A stretch of DNA of 64,000 bases from an uncultured Allobaculum sp. Its GTDB lineage: Bacteria > Bacillota_I > Bacilli_A > Erysipelotrichales > Erysipelotrichaceae. Location of the stretch: positions 1-64,000 of the forward strand of contig CAJTVE010000001.1 in assembly GCA_910579655.1 (NCBI GenBank), given 5' to 3'. Position 1 is the stretch's first letter, and every line of letters starts with the position of its first letter. The notes beneath the pieces were generated by a model. That model was not told where the DNA came from and did no database searches. It worked only from the letters and a program-made list of their open reading frames with translations. Below, piece by piece: positions 16,343 to 25,405 of the stretch. The translations under genes were made by a program, and so were the position numbers.

Positions 16343-18343
16343 ATGGCTGAACGTAAAAGTCCCCAGGAGCTTAAGCCCCTCAAACTGACGCCTTCACAAA
16401 GTCAGTTTCTGGCCGGGCGAAAAATTGATACCCTCAGCCAGCTGCTTCATACCTATCCGCTGCGCTATACGCCGATCCGTCCCTATTTTCAATGGGAAGA
16501 CGGGGATGAGGTTCTGTTTGAAGGGACTGTAATCCGCTCAAGCCGGGCTGTACGCATTGCGCACAATCGGATGGTGACGAAAGTTGTGGTCTATGCGTGG
16601 GATCAACAGCTGACCGTTTCCATTTTCTCGTATGGCTATTCGCCGCAGATCGCGGTGGATAAGCCCTTTACTGTATGCGGCACCTATCATCGACCAGACA
16701 TGGTCAGCGCCAGCTGGACAAGTACGGCCAAAGTGATTGAACCCGGCCAGGTGCTCTATCCCAATTACTCGCTGCCACTTAAAACCCGGCGCGACATGAT
16801 GCTCAAAATCATGGACAAAGCGCTCAAGCATGTCGACGATCTGCCTGATCGCATTCCAGCCAGCCTGCGGGCAAGGTACAAACTCCTTTCCCAGGCTGAA
16901 GCCTTAAAAGCTGTTCATCAGCCGATGAATGAAACCCAGTTATATCAGGGGGTGCGCTCTTTAAAATATGAAGAGTTTCTTTGCTTCCATTGCGCAAGAC
17001 TGATGCAGTCAGTGCGCATTGAAAAAACACCAAAGCAGTTTGACCAGAGTCTGATCGATCAGAAGATTGCCGAGCTGCCCTATACGCTCACCCAGGATCA
17101 GGCTTCGAGCATTCAGCAGATTCTCCAGGATCTGCGCTCTGATCAGGCGATGTACCGGCTTTTGCAGGGGGAAGTGGGATGCGGCAAGACGATGGTGGCC
17201 GCCATGGCCCTGTATGCCTGCAAGCTTTCTGGCAAACAAGCGGCTCTGCTTGCGCCAACTGAAATTCTGGCCCGCCAGCACGTACTCTCTTTGCAGAAAC
17301 TCGGCATTGAAGCAACCCTTTATTGTTCATCCTTAAAGGCGGCCGAGAAGCGCAAAATTCGCAAAGAACTTCAGGAAGGAAAGATTGATCTGATTGTCGG
17401 AACCCACTCGCTTTTTCAGGAAGGGGTGGAATACGCTGAGCTGGGATTGGTCATTGCCGATGAGCAGCACCGCTTTGGTGTCTTGCAGCGAAGAGCTTTG
17501 ATTGAAAAGGGCCATCAGGTCGACGTGCTGCTGATGAGTGCGACCCCGATTCCAAGAACTGCCGCTCATTTTCTGTATGGCGATATTGACCTGTCCGCCA
17601 TCCGCACAATGCCGCCCGGCCGTAAACCGGTGATCACCCGTTATTATCGCTCTTCGAGCATGAAGCCGGTTCTGGGGCGGATTTTAGAGGGGATTTTGAA
17701 AGAAGGCCGGCAGGTGTATGTCGTCTGTCCGGCGATTGATGAAAATCCGGATGAGGGCATTACGGCGGCCACGTCGATTTATGAAGGGATGCAATCCGTT
17801 TTAGGCAGGCAGATTTCCATTGATCTGCTTCATGGCCGCATGAAGCCGGAGCAGAAAGAGGAAATCATGGACCGTTTTAAGCGCAATGAAACGCAGATCC
17901 TGGTTTCCACGACTGTGATTGAAGTGGGCATTGATGTGGCCAACGCGACGATGATGGTCATCTATGATGCCCATCGATTTGGTCTTTCGGCTTTGCATCA
18001 GCTGCGCGGCCGGTGTGCCAGGGGTCCGGTGCAGGGAGAATGCTATCTGCTTTCCAATACCCGCAATGCCCAATCCATCGACCGCCTGAAAAAGATGGAA
18101 ACGCTCGATAACGGCTTTGATCTGGCGGCTTATGATCTGCAGCTGCGCGGGCCGGGAGATTTACTCGGCACCAGACAATCTGGCATTCCCGCGTTCATTC
18201 TGGGTGATGCTGGCAAAGATCTGGCGATGATGGACTGCTGCGAAAAAGACGCAGCGGAAATCCTGGAACATCCCGAAAACCCGGAAAACCGCGCAATGAT
18301 GCACTACCTTAAGCAAGTCTCCCAAAAAAGCATTGTGGATTAG
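16343..18343 (+). CDS. recG: ATP-dependent DNA helicase RecG
   Basis: Branch-migrating helicase that remodels stalled forks and recombination intermediates; 666 residues. The N-terminal wedge/OB region (about 55-160) precedes two helicase lobes with Walker A GEVGCGKT (usual form GDVGSGKT), ADEQHRFGV, MSATPIPRT, VVCPAIDE, ISTTVIEVG-like VSTTVIEVGID, and QLRGRCARG. The C-terminal GPGDLLGTRQSG is typical of RecG. Start: ATG at 16343 with AAAGGAG seven bases upstream; an in-frame GTG at 16337 overlaps the SD and is rejected. In Bacillota recG often neighbours fatty-acid or thiamin genes; here it follows a cell-surface gene pair and precedes a HAD phosphatase. Confidence 0.95.
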   Translation: MAERKSPQELKPLKLTPSQSQFLAGRKIDTLSQLLHTYPLRYTPIRPYFQWEDGDEVLFEGTVIRSSRAVRIAHNRMVTKVVVYAWDQQLTVSIFSYGYSPQIAVDKPFTVCGTYHRPDMVSASWTSTAKVIEPGQVLYPNYSLPLKTRRDMMLKIMDKALKHVDDLPDRIPASLRARYKLLSQAEALKAVHQPMNETQLYQGVRSLKYEEFLCFHCARLMQSVRIEKTPKQFDQSLIDQKIAELPYTLTQDQASSIQQILQDLRSDQAMYRLLQGEVGCGKTMVAAMALYACKLSGKQAALLAPTEILARQHVLSLQKLGIEATLYCSSLKAAEKRKIRKELQEGKIDLIVGTHSLFQEGVEYAELGLVIADEQHRFGVLQRRALIEKGHQVDVLLMSATPIPRTAAHFLYGDIDLSAIRTMPPGRKPVITRYYRSSSMKPVLGRILEGILKEGRQVYVVCPAIDENPDEGITAATSIYEGMQSVLGRQISIDLLHGRMKPEQKEEIMDRFKRNETQILVSTTVIEVGIDVANATMMVIYDAHRFGLSALHQLRGRCARGPVQGECYLLSNTRNAQSIDRLKKMETLDNGFDLAAYDLQLRGPGDLLGTRQSGIPAFILGDAGKDLAMMDCCEKDAAEILEHPENPENRAMMHYLKQVSQKSIVD

Positions 18344-18496
18344 CCAAAGTGTTTTTCTTCCTGCCTTTCCTAAAGACAGAGGCATCAAAACTGAAGAAGC
18401 GGCTGTTGGATGGATGAAAATTTCTTTAGAATGAAATGGAAGAAAAGCTGCATCGATCGGCAGCTGAATGTACAGAAAAGGAGAGAAAAAAAACAA

Positions 18497-19318
18497 ATGG
18501 AGAACAGACCCGAATCGCCGCGGCTTGTGGCCGTGGATATGGATGGCACCTTTTTGCGCAGCGATAATACGTATAATCAAGATCGCTTTGTTGGAATTCT
18601 TAAAAGAATGAAGGAGCAAAATGCGAAATTTGTGGTCGCCAGCGGCAACCAGTATTATCAGCTGCGAGATTTCTTTTTGGATATTGAGGATGAGATTGCC
18701 TTTGTTGCGGAAAATGGCGCGTTTGTCAAAGATGGAAAAGAGAGGATTTTTGCGGCGGACATGCCTCATTCAACCGTTGAGCAGGTCATTGACCTGTGCC
18801 GGAAATATCCACAAATCAATACCATCCTGTGCGGCGTGAACTCAGCCTATTGCCAAAAAGGTACAGTCAGTCAGGCGTTTTTTGACTTTGCCTCCCTGTA
18901 TTATCACCGCCTGGCCTGGGTTGATGATCTGAAAGCTGTTGATGACCAGATCCTTAAATTTGCGCTGGAAGTTCCTGAAGAACGCACCATGGAATTTTAT
19001 ACGCTGCTTTGCCAGAATCTGGAGGGACTTGTTGAACCGACCGCAAGCGGCCATGGCTGCATTGACCTGATCATTCCAGGCTGCCATAAAGCTTCCGGCC
19101 TGGAAAGACTGTGCAAACGCTGGCAGATCGATCCCCAAGATCTGGCTGCTTTTGGAGACAGCGGAAACGATATCGAAATGCTGCAATACTGTGGACAGAG
19201 CTATGCGATGGCCAATGCCGACGACAGAGTGAAACAGACTGCCAGATTCCTCTGCGCTTCGAATGACGAAGATGGTGTTCTTGAAATTCTCGATCAGCTG
19301 TATCCAAAAAAACAATAG
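18497..19318 (+). CDS. Cof-type HAD-superfamily hydrolase
   Basis: A 273-residue phosphatase of the HAD IIB (Cof/YidA-like) class. Motif I is VAVDMDGTFL with catalytic aspartates at about 15 and 17; motif II VASGN; motif III lysine precedes GLERL; motif IV is AFGDSGNDIEML. Substrate usually sugar phosphates or FMN-like compounds and cannot be predicted. The frame extends back to 18410, but the ATG at 18497 (MENRPES) follows AAAAGGAGAG and leaves a normal N-terminus. A second, only distantly similar Cof protein is encoded at 60748. No clear operon partner. Confidence 0.87.
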   Translation: MENRPESPRLVAVDMDGTFLRSDNTYNQDRFVGILKRMKEQNAKFVVASGNQYYQLRDFFLDIEDEIAFVAENGAFVKDGKERIFAADMPHSTVEQVIDLCRKYPQINTILCGVNSAYCQKGTVSQAFFDFASLYYHRLAWVDDLKAVDDQILKFALEVPEERTMEFYTLLCQNLEGLVEPTASGHGCIDLIIPGCHKASGLERLCKRWQIDPQDLAAFGDSGNDIEMLQYCGQSYAMANADDRVKQTARFLCASNDEDGVLEILDQLYPKKQ

Positions 19319-19390
19319 AGCATCCTATTGAGTTTTATGCCAGGATTCAGAATTCAGCAATCAAACCAGACCATTTGAAATTCGAAGAGA

Positions 19391-19445
19391 AATCCAGAAG
19401 TCAGAGAATCGCCAGAAGCCAGAAAAACATCAGAAGCCAGAGCAT
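19391..19445 (+). repeat. Degenerate ~18-19 bp tandem repeat
   Basis: The core CCAGAAGTCAGA / CCAGAAGCCAGA / TCAGAAGCCAGA recurs three times at a period of about 18-19 bases between the HAD gene and its terminator. Confidence 0.6.
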
Positions 19446-19496
19446 TACCAGGGAACCAAAAGAAAATGAGCTTGGCCTGGATGCTGCCAGGCTATG

Positions 19497-19532
19497 AAAA
19501 AAGCCGGGACCGCAATGGGGTCCGGCTTTTTT
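19497..19532. terminator. Bidirectional terminator between HAD and HIT genes
   Basis: A/T-flanked stem AAAAAAGCCGG(G)ACC with GGTCCGGCTTTTTT, one bulged G. It serves both converging genes. Confidence 0.85.
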
Positions 19533-19545
19533 GAGCTGTCCTGGA

Positions 19546-19959
19546 TCAGAGATTTTCCTGGATGGCTTTGGCCAGGGCATCGAAGTCAGGTTTTGGAATT
19601 TCGTGGGTTTCAATGACCAGCGCATCTTTTTCAGGCTGGTTTGCATAGCGGGGAATGACGTGCACATGGAAGTGATCTACACTCTGCCCGGCGGCTGGCC
19701 GACAGTTAGCCAGAATATTTACGCCATCGGCATGAAGTCCTTTTTCCACGGATTTGCCCACTTTCTGAGCGATTTCAAAAATATGGCCTAATTTTTCTGC
19801 TGGATATTCAAGCAGGCTTGCGGCGTGTTCTTTGGGCAGAATGAGCGCATGACCGGCGCTGGTCGGGTTGATATCGAAAATCACGCGAAGATCATCGTCT
19901 TCGTACAGGGTAGTACTTGGGATTTCGCCATTGGCGATTTTACAGAAAATGCAGTCCAT
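19546..19959 (-). CDS. HIT-family nucleotide hydrolase/binding protein (Hint-like)
   Basis: A 137-residue histidine-triad protein. The N-terminal MDCIFCKIANGEIPS and the triad HFHVHVIPR are those of Hint/HinT purine nucleoside phosphoramidases; INPTSAGHALILPKEH completes the family pattern. The cysteines of CIFC fit the zinc-binding form, with a partner His further on. Minus strand, single gene, with an AAAGGAT SD rather far (about 14 nt) from the ATG. Convergent with the HAD gene. Confidence 0.92.
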   Translation of the reverse strand: MDCIFCKIANGEIPSTTLYEDDDLRVIFDINPTSAGHALILPKEHAASLLEYPAEKLGHIFEIAQKVGKSVEKGLHADGVNILANCRPAAGQSVDHFHVHVIPRYANQPEKDALVIETHEIPKPDFDALAKAIQENL

Positions 19960-20337
19960 CGTAAGAATTGGTATCCTTTCCGGGCAAAAAAGCCTTGTCT
20001 TTTACCAGAATAAACGAAAAGCCAGGCTAAGGGGAGGCCTGACTTTTCATATTAAGGGGATTTGACGGTGCGTGATCAGGGATCCGCACCAGCAAAGCAG
20101 GAACGCCTTGCTGGTACGAATTATAGCATGTGTGGAAGAAGACGCCATAAAAAAGCAGAAAAAACCCGAAAATCTGACTGGTTAACTCCAAAAAAGCCTC
20201 GAAAGTGGCGAGTTTGTCACAATTTTTCCCATTGCTTATCCCAAAATGAAAAACAAACGGACGTTGGCAAGGGGGATTGGAGCAGTGAGTGGCGGCTGAT
20301 GAAAGAACTTACAGGGGGTTTGAGTCTTCAGGAAGTT
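19960..20337. other. Divergent HIT/murF region with overlapping hairpins
   Basis: No gene seen. Three hairpins are visible: 20017-20047 (AAAAGCCAGGC with GCCTGACTTTT, one mismatch), 20067-20090 (GGTGCG with CGCACC), and 20088-20115 (ACCAGCAAAGC with GCCTTGCTGGT). The last two share bases 20088-20090 and so cannot both form fully. On the minus strand they would lie in the HIT gene leader. Confidence 0.5.
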
Positions 20338-20365
20338 TTGTACTTGCTTTTTTGATTGATATAAT
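20338..20365 (+). promoter_or_regulatory. murF operon promoter
   Basis: TTGTAC (20338-20343), 16-bp spacer, TATAAT (20360-20365), 17 bases before the murF ATG. Confidence 0.7.
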
Positions 20366-20382
20366 TCGAAAGAGGTTTAAGT

Positions 20383-21753
20383 ATGATTACGATGAAACTG
20401 GCGGACGCTGCCGACGCAATGGGCGGCCAGCTTGTCCATGCCGATTTAAATACCGAATTTTGCGGCGTGTCGACGGATTCAAGAAAAATTGAACCGGGCA
20501 TGTTGTTTGTTCCCATTGCCGGGGCCAGAGTCGATGGCCATCAGTTTGCCGATCAGGTCATGAAAAATGGTGCGCACGTCATGCTCTGGCAAAAAGACCA
20601 CCTGCCCGTCCCCGAAGGGGTTCCAGCCATTGTGGTGGAAGATTCGATCCTGGCGATGGGCCGTCTTGCCAAAGCATGGCTGGCTAAAGTTTGTCCATAT
20701 ACGATTGGGATCACAGGAAGCAACGGCAAGACCTCCACAAAAGACTTTGTGGCCGCTCTTTTTTCCAGCCTTGCCAAAACCTATAAAACCCAGGGCAATC
20801 ACAACAATGAAATTGGCCTGCCGTTGACGGTTTTTGAAATGGACGCTGATACGAAGGTGCTCATTCTGGAAATGGGCATGGAAAACCGGGGAGAGATCGC
20901 TTACCTTTGTTCGATCGCCCCGCTCGATCTGGCTTTGATTACCTCCATTGGCTCGGCCCACATGGAAAATCTTGGCTCCAAAACCAATATTGCCAGAGCC
21001 AAGTGTGAAATCACCACTTCACTCAAACCGGATGGATCTTTGATCTATCACAACGATGGCCAGGAAATCCGCCAGGCGCTCAGTGAACTGAGCCTGGATC
21101 CTTCCTGGACGCTGATTCCCTATGGCGAAAAGACCGAGTATGATCCAGAAAATCTGAAAGTGACCCGCAAAGGGCTGTCTTTCGAACTGAAAGCCCTTGA
21201 TTCAGACCCGTTCCAGATTCCCTCTGCCAATACGGTGCAGGCCTATAACGCCACCGGTGCGCTGCTGGCGGCAAAAGCCGGCGGGGTGCCCCAAAAAAAC
21301 TGGCAGGATGCGCTGGCGCATGCCGCTTTAACCCCGATGCGCGGCGATCTGAAAGTCTGGAAAAACAGCTGCATTCTGGACGATACCTACAAATCTAACC
21401 CAGAAGCTGCTCGAAGTGCCATTTCTACCTTGATGGAAATCCCCGCAAATGTGCATATTGCTGTTCTGAGTGATATGCTCGATCTTGGTCCTGAAGAAAA
21501 GGCCATTCATGCCGCCATTGGCCAGTATGCCCATGATGCCGGGGTGGATGTCCTGTTTACCTGGGGACCTTTAAGCAAAGAAACGTCTGCTGCCTTTGAA
21601 GGGACAAAGCAGCATTTTGAAACGAAAGAAGACCTGTTGGCTGCCCTCAAGCCTTATGCGCTTGAAAATGCAGCAATTCTGGTCAAAGGCAGCCGGGCAA
21701 TGGCGATGGATACCATTGTAAACGGCTGTTTAGAAGGAGAAAGCAATGAATAA
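20383..21753 (+). CDS. murF: UDP-MurNAc-tripeptide--D-Ala-D-Ala ligase
   Basis: Last cytosolic step of the peptidoglycan precursor: joins D-Ala-D-Ala to UDP-MurNAc-tripeptide using ATP. 456 residues with the three Mur-ligase domains. ATP-binding GITGSNGKTSTKD at about 108-120; carbamylated-lysine and Mg region EMGMENRGEI; NTVQAYNATGAL; and DDTYKSNPEA, where most MurF have DDAYNANP. Start at 20383 has AGAGG about 8 nt upstream. It opens an operon with ddl, whose start overlaps the murF end by 8 bases, followed by alr, so D-Ala supply, D-Ala-D-Ala formation and its transfer are co-transcribed. Confidence 0.95.
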   Translation: MITMKLADAADAMGGQLVHADLNTEFCGVSTDSRKIEPGMLFVPIAGARVDGHQFADQVMKNGAHVMLWQKDHLPVPEGVPAIVVEDSILAMGRLAKAWLAKVCPYTIGITGSNGKTSTKDFVAALFSSLAKTYKTQGNHNNEIGLPLTVFEMDADTKVLILEMGMENRGEIAYLCSIAPLDLALITSIGSAHMENLGSKTNIARAKCEITTSLKPDGSLIYHNDGQEIRQALSELSLDPSWTLIPYGEKTEYDPENLKVTRKGLSFELKALDSDPFQIPSANTVQAYNATGALLAAKAGGVPQKNWQDALAHAALTPMRGDLKVWKNSCILDDTYKSNPEAARSAISTLMEIPANVHIAVLSDMLDLGPEEKAIHAAIGQYAHDAGVDVLFTWGPLSKETSAAFEGTKQHFETKEDLLAALKPYALENAAILVKGSRAMAMDTIVNGCLEGESNE

Positions 21754-22789
21754 AATCCGTCTTGGCGTCATTTTTGGCGGCCAGAGTTCTGAGTACAGTG
21801 TTTCACTTCATTCTGCCGGATCATTCTTACGTTCCGTTCACCAAGACCGCTATGAGATCACCATGATCGGGATTTCGATGGATGGCGGCTTTTACCACTA
21901 TGAAGGAAATATTGAGGATATTGAACACGACCATTGGCAGGCGCATGCCAAGCCAATTGCCTGGGTTCACAAAGGAATCTTTGAAATAGAAGAACAGAAA
22001 TTGATCGAAATGGACTGCATCTTTCCAATCCTCCATGGCAAAAACGGGGAAGATGGCTCTATCCAGGGCATGATGAATATTCTGGATCTGCCAATTGTCG
22101 GCTGTGATGTGCTGGGGTCAGCCATCTGCATGGATAAAGAAGTCATGCACCGCCTCTTTGAGCTCAACCATATCCCAGCGGCCAAATATATCTGCCTGTA
22201 TGCCCATGGCGACAACCCGACGTTTGAAGAAATCGAACGCCAGATTCCACTGCCCTGGTTTGTCAAACCTTGCAATGCCGGCAGCAGCTATGGCGTCCAC
22301 TATGTCGCCGATCGTTCTGAATTTGAAGATGCCCTGAAAGATGCCTTCAAATATGATGGCCGCGGCAAAGTCCTGGTTGAAGAAGCCATCGATGGTTTTG
22401 AAATCGGATGTGCGGTCATGGGAGATGAACACCTGACAGTCGGCGAACCAGATGAAATCGAATTAGAAGGAAAAGTTTTCGATTTTGAAGGCAAATACGA
22501 ACTGGTTGGTTCCGCGATTTACTGCCCGGCCCGTATTTCTTCCCAGAAAGCAGCCGAAGCCAAAGAACTGGCTAAGGCTGCCTATCGTACGCTGTGCTGC
22601 CGGGATATGGCCCGTGTGGATATGTTTGTCTGCTCGGATGGCCGGATTGTGCTCAATGAAGTCAATACGATTCCAGGCCTGACTTCGACCAGCCGTTATC
22701 CAACCATGATGAAAGAAGCCGGCATCGAATTTGCCGATCTGATTGATCAGCTTGTCGATCTGGCCATGGAAAAAGAAATCAACATTTAA
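21746..22789 (+). CDS. ddl: D-alanine--D-alanine ligase
   Basis: ATP-grasp enzyme that condenses two D-Ala; 347 residues. VIFGGQSSEYSVSLHSA at the N-terminus (usual GGxSxEHxVS; here Y replaces H), PLPWFVKPCNAGSSYGV, the omega-loop FDFEGKYELVG, and ARVDMFVCSDG with NEVNTIPGLTSTS. In the omega loop the Tyr after Lys (E. coli Y216 position) is kept, which predicts D-Ala-D-Ala rather than D-Ala-D-Lac. Overlaps murF by 8 bases and is followed by alr after 6. AGAAGGAGAAAG before the ATG gives the SD. Confidence 0.95.
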   Translation: MNKIRLGVIFGGQSSEYSVSLHSAGSFLRSVHQDRYEITMIGISMDGGFYHYEGNIEDIEHDHWQAHAKPIAWVHKGIFEIEEQKLIEMDCIFPILHGKNGEDGSIQGMMNILDLPIVGCDVLGSAICMDKEVMHRLFELNHIPAAKYICLYAHGDNPTFEEIERQIPLPWFVKPCNAGSSYGVHYVADRSEFEDALKDAFKYDGRGKVLVEEAIDGFEIGCAVMGDEHLTVGEPDEIELEGKVFDFEGKYELVGSAIYCPARISSQKAAEAKELAKAAYRTLCCRDMARVDMFVCSDGRIVLNEVNTIPGLTSTSRYPTMMKEAGIEFADLIDQLVDLAMEKEINI

Positions 22790-22795
22790 TTCCTT

Positions 22796-23947
22796 ATGAC
22801 TGATACTGCAAAATTAAGAGCCTGGACCGAAATTGACTATCAGGCGATTGGCCATAACGTGGAGGAAGTGCGCAAGCTGGTTGGCAATACCAAGATTCTT
22901 GGCATTCTCAAAGCGGACGCGTATGGTCATGGAGCCATTGAATGCGCCCGGCAGCTTGCCAAAGCCGGCGTTGACTTCTTTGCGGTGGCGTGCCTGTCCG
23001 AAGCCCAAGAGCTGCGAAAGGCCGGTTTTGACCAGCCAATTCTGATTTTAGGTGCCACACCGCCGGCTGCATTTGATGAGCTGCTGGCTGGTGACTTTAT
23101 TCAGACCCTGATTTCGCTGGACTATGCCAAGAAACTTTCTGACTATGCCAAAGCCTGCAATACGAAAGCCAAAGGCCATGTCAAAGTGGATACCGGCATG
23201 AACCGGGTAGGCATCGTCTACCAGGATGGCGCCCGCCGCTATGACCAGATCCGGGCAGTCTATGAACTCGATGGCCTGGATGTGCAGGGAATTTTCTCGC
23301 ACTTTCCAGTCAGCGATGATTTAGGCTTTGACAGCCGCGAATTCACCCGCAATCAGGTGCGCCTGTTCAAGGAGGTGCTTGACCGCCTCAAAGCCGATGG
23401 CATTGATCCAGGCGTGCGCCATATTCAGAATTCGTATGGCATTCTCAACTACAAAGATCTTGGCATGGACTATTGCCGGCCTGGTCTTTTGTACATGGGT
23501 GTGACCAGTGATGATCAGGTTCCGATTGCTTCGACCCCTGATTTTATCCCGATTCTGTCTTTGAAAACCAAAGTAGCCATGGTCAAGACGGTTCCTGATG
23601 GAGCGACTGTTTCCTATGGCCGCCACTACCATTGTCAGGGGGCGCGCCGCATTGCCTCGCTGATGATTGGCTATGCGGATGGTCTGCCGCGCCTGATTTC
23701 CAACCAGAATCTGATGATTTCCATTCGCGGCCACAAGGTTCCGTTAGTTGGTAATATCTGTATGGACCAGTGCATGGCCGATGTCACCGGCTTTGATGAC
23801 ATTGAAGAAGGCGATATTGCCACGATCGTTGGTGTTGATGGCCAGAACGTGATGACCATCGATTCGATCAGCCGCGCTGCCCATACCATCAACAACGAAA
23901 CGCTCAGCACCCTTTCCAGGCGCCTGAGCCGCGTGGCCAAAGACTGA
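22796..23947 (+). CDS. alr: Alanine racemase
   Basis: PLP enzyme giving D-Ala for the two upstream enzymes; 383 residues, normal length. PLP lysine in ILKADAYGHG (about K39), catalytic tyrosine in VSYGRHYHC (about Y272), and GNICMDQCMADVTG near the C-terminus. No SD before the ATG; translation is probably coupled to ddl, which stops 6 bases earlier. A strong terminator at 23988 closes the murF-ddl-alr operon. Confidence 0.95.
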   Translation: MTDTAKLRAWTEIDYQAIGHNVEEVRKLVGNTKILGILKADAYGHGAIECARQLAKAGVDFFAVACLSEAQELRKAGFDQPILILGATPPAAFDELLAGDFIQTLISLDYAKKLSDYAKACNTKAKGHVKVDTGMNRVGIVYQDGARRYDQIRAVYELDGLDVQGIFSHFPVSDDLGFDSREFTRNQVRLFKEVLDRLKADGIDPGVRHIQNSYGILNYKDLGMDYCRPGLLYMGVTSDDQVPIASTPDFIPILSLKTKVAMVKTVPDGATVSYGRHYHCQGARRIASLMIGYADGLPRLISNQNLMISIRGHKVPLVGNICMDQCMADVTGFDDIEEGDIATIVGVDGQNVMTIDSISRAAHTINNETLSTLSRRLSRVAKD

Positions 23948-23987
23948 GCTTGTTTTTTGAACCTGGAAAAATCAAAATGATCCTTTG

Positions 23988-24020
23988 ACTGCCGCACAGT
24001 CAGAATGCGGCAGTTTTTTT
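23988..24020 (+). terminator. murF-ddl-alr terminator
   Basis: ACTGCCGCA with TGCGGCAGT, nine-base loop, then seven Ts. Confidence 0.9.
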
Positions 24021-24362
24021 ACGGTTTGGCAGAGGGAAGGGAAGAACTGTTGACGATTGATTCGCTGTAAGTCTTTAAATTGGGCCTGATGTTTTACAAT
24101 AAGAAGAGAAATCAAGAGGAGAAATCCAGAAAAGAGAAAAACTCTTAGAAAAGAGAAAAGACCAGGGAAGAAGCCCCGACAGAAGAAACCTCTGAAAAGA
24201 GGATGCTCTAAGAAAAGAACTACCCGAAAAAAATCGCAGGCCATAAAAGCAGGCCATAAAAAACAGGCAGCCAGCCCCCAGAAAGAGCGTTCTGGATCAA
24301 ACCCTGGGTCAGTGGCTGCAAACTTACATTCATAAAAATTCATAACAGGAATACATCCCCAG
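24021..24362. other. Purine-rich gap with a 13-bp duplication
   Basis: About 340 bases. From 24100 to 24260 the plus strand is strongly purine-biased, with alternating AAAAGAG and CTCTTAG/CTCTAAG patches that can pair locally, ending in a 13-bp tandem duplication (24236-24261). No gene is seen on either strand. Confidence 0.55.
24236..24261 (+). repeat. 13-bp tandem duplication
   Basis: GCAGGCCATAAAA twice in a row, followed by a partial AACAGGC. Confidence 0.85.
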
Positions 24363-24377
24363 ATGAGGAGGTTTATT

Positions 24378-25403
24378 TTGGCTAAACTACGACAATACCC
24401 AGCGGTTGATATCGCTAAATATATTGGCGCCATGCTTGTGGTGGCCATCCATACGTTTCCATTTGAGGACATTTCACCGTCCTTCAACTTATTTTTTATC
24501 GCGACTGTCTGCCGGCTGGCTGTACCGTTTTTCTTTGTGTGCAGCAGCTTCTTTCTGTTTCGCAAAATTCACCATACAAAAAATCAGGCGACAGAGGGCA
24601 AAAAGCTGGTGATGGCCTGGCTGAAACGCATCGGAATTCTGTATCTGGTGTGGACCGTCATTTATCTGCCCTATACGATCTGGAACTATTCAGAAGCCGG
24701 CTTCTCGTTTATGAGCCTGCTTGGCTGGATTCGAGATTTCTTTTTGAATGGTTCGTATTATCACCTGTGGTTTTTACCGGCCCTGATGCTGGGGATGGTG
24801 ATTGTCTGGAGCCTGTACCGGCAAAAGGGCATGGTCTATGCGCTGGAAGTTTCCCTGGTATTATACCTGGCGGGCTATCTGATTAATGTTTATGCCCCGA
24901 TCTGGGAATCGCTGCCTGGGGTGTATGTTGTGTATGGCTTTTTTTGCAAAACGCTGGTCACGGCGCGAGACGGCATTTTCTTTGCCCCGATCTTTATCTG
25001 CATTGGGGCTGCCGCAGCCAAATTGCGCCGTCCAAATCTGAAATCCTGTGCGCTCGGCTTTGCGATTTCTTTTATCTGCCTGATACTGGAAGTAACCCTG
25101 TACTCTGCTCTTGGCGTATTGACCGATAAAAGCTGCATGTTCTTATCGCTGATTCCAAGTCTGTACTTTTTGATGAACATGCTTTTGCAGATCCGTATTC
25201 CCAATCAGCCGATGTACACGACGATGCGGCGGGAATCTACCCTTATTTATGTCAGCCATATCCTTTTTGCCCGCCTGTTGCTGCTCATGTTCCCGCAGGT
25301 TCACCTGGTTGTCTACCTGGCAACTCTGGCCTGCTCCCAGGTTCTGGCCAGCACGATCATCCGGTTCACTCCGAAATATCCATGGCTGCACTGGTTAATG
25401 TAA
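24378..25403 (+). CDS. Acyltransferase family 3 membrane protein
   Basis: A 341-residue protein with about ten transmembrane helices, of the acyltransferase-3/OafA-like group (PF01757 type). It opens with VDIAKYIGAMLVVAIHTFPF; the His in VAIHTFP matches the essential His of the family. Such proteins O-acylate surface glycans, and the same kind of domain forms the membrane half of the VanT serine/alanine racemases. Its place right after alr is therefore notable. Start: GAGGAGG at 24365-24371 lies six bases before a TTG at 24378, which is a better start than the ATG at 24363 (that ATG precedes the SD). Separated from alr by a terminator, so it has its own promoter. Confidence 0.78.
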   Translation: MAKLRQYPAVDIAKYIGAMLVVAIHTFPFEDISPSFNLFFIATVCRLAVPFFFVCSSFFLFRKIHHTKNQATEGKKLVMAWLKRIGILYLVWTVIYLPYTIWNYSEAGFSFMSLLGWIRDFFLNGSYYHLWFLPALMLGMVIVWSLYRQKGMVYALEVSLVLYLAGYLINVYAPIWESLPGVYVVYGFFCKTLVTARDGIFFAPIFICIGAAAAKLRRPNLKSCALGFAISFICLILEVTLYSALGVLTDKSCMFLSLIPSLYFLMNMLLQIRIPNQPMYTTMRRESTLIYVSHILFARLLLLMFPQVHLVVYLATLACSQVLASTIIRFTPKYPWLHWLM

Positions 25404-25405
25404 CT

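Noticed and set aside
22470..22530. Ddl specific for D-lactate (vancomycin-resistance type)
   Set aside because: The omega loop keeps the Lys-Tyr pair; D-Ala-D-Lac ligases have Phe or a different loop there.
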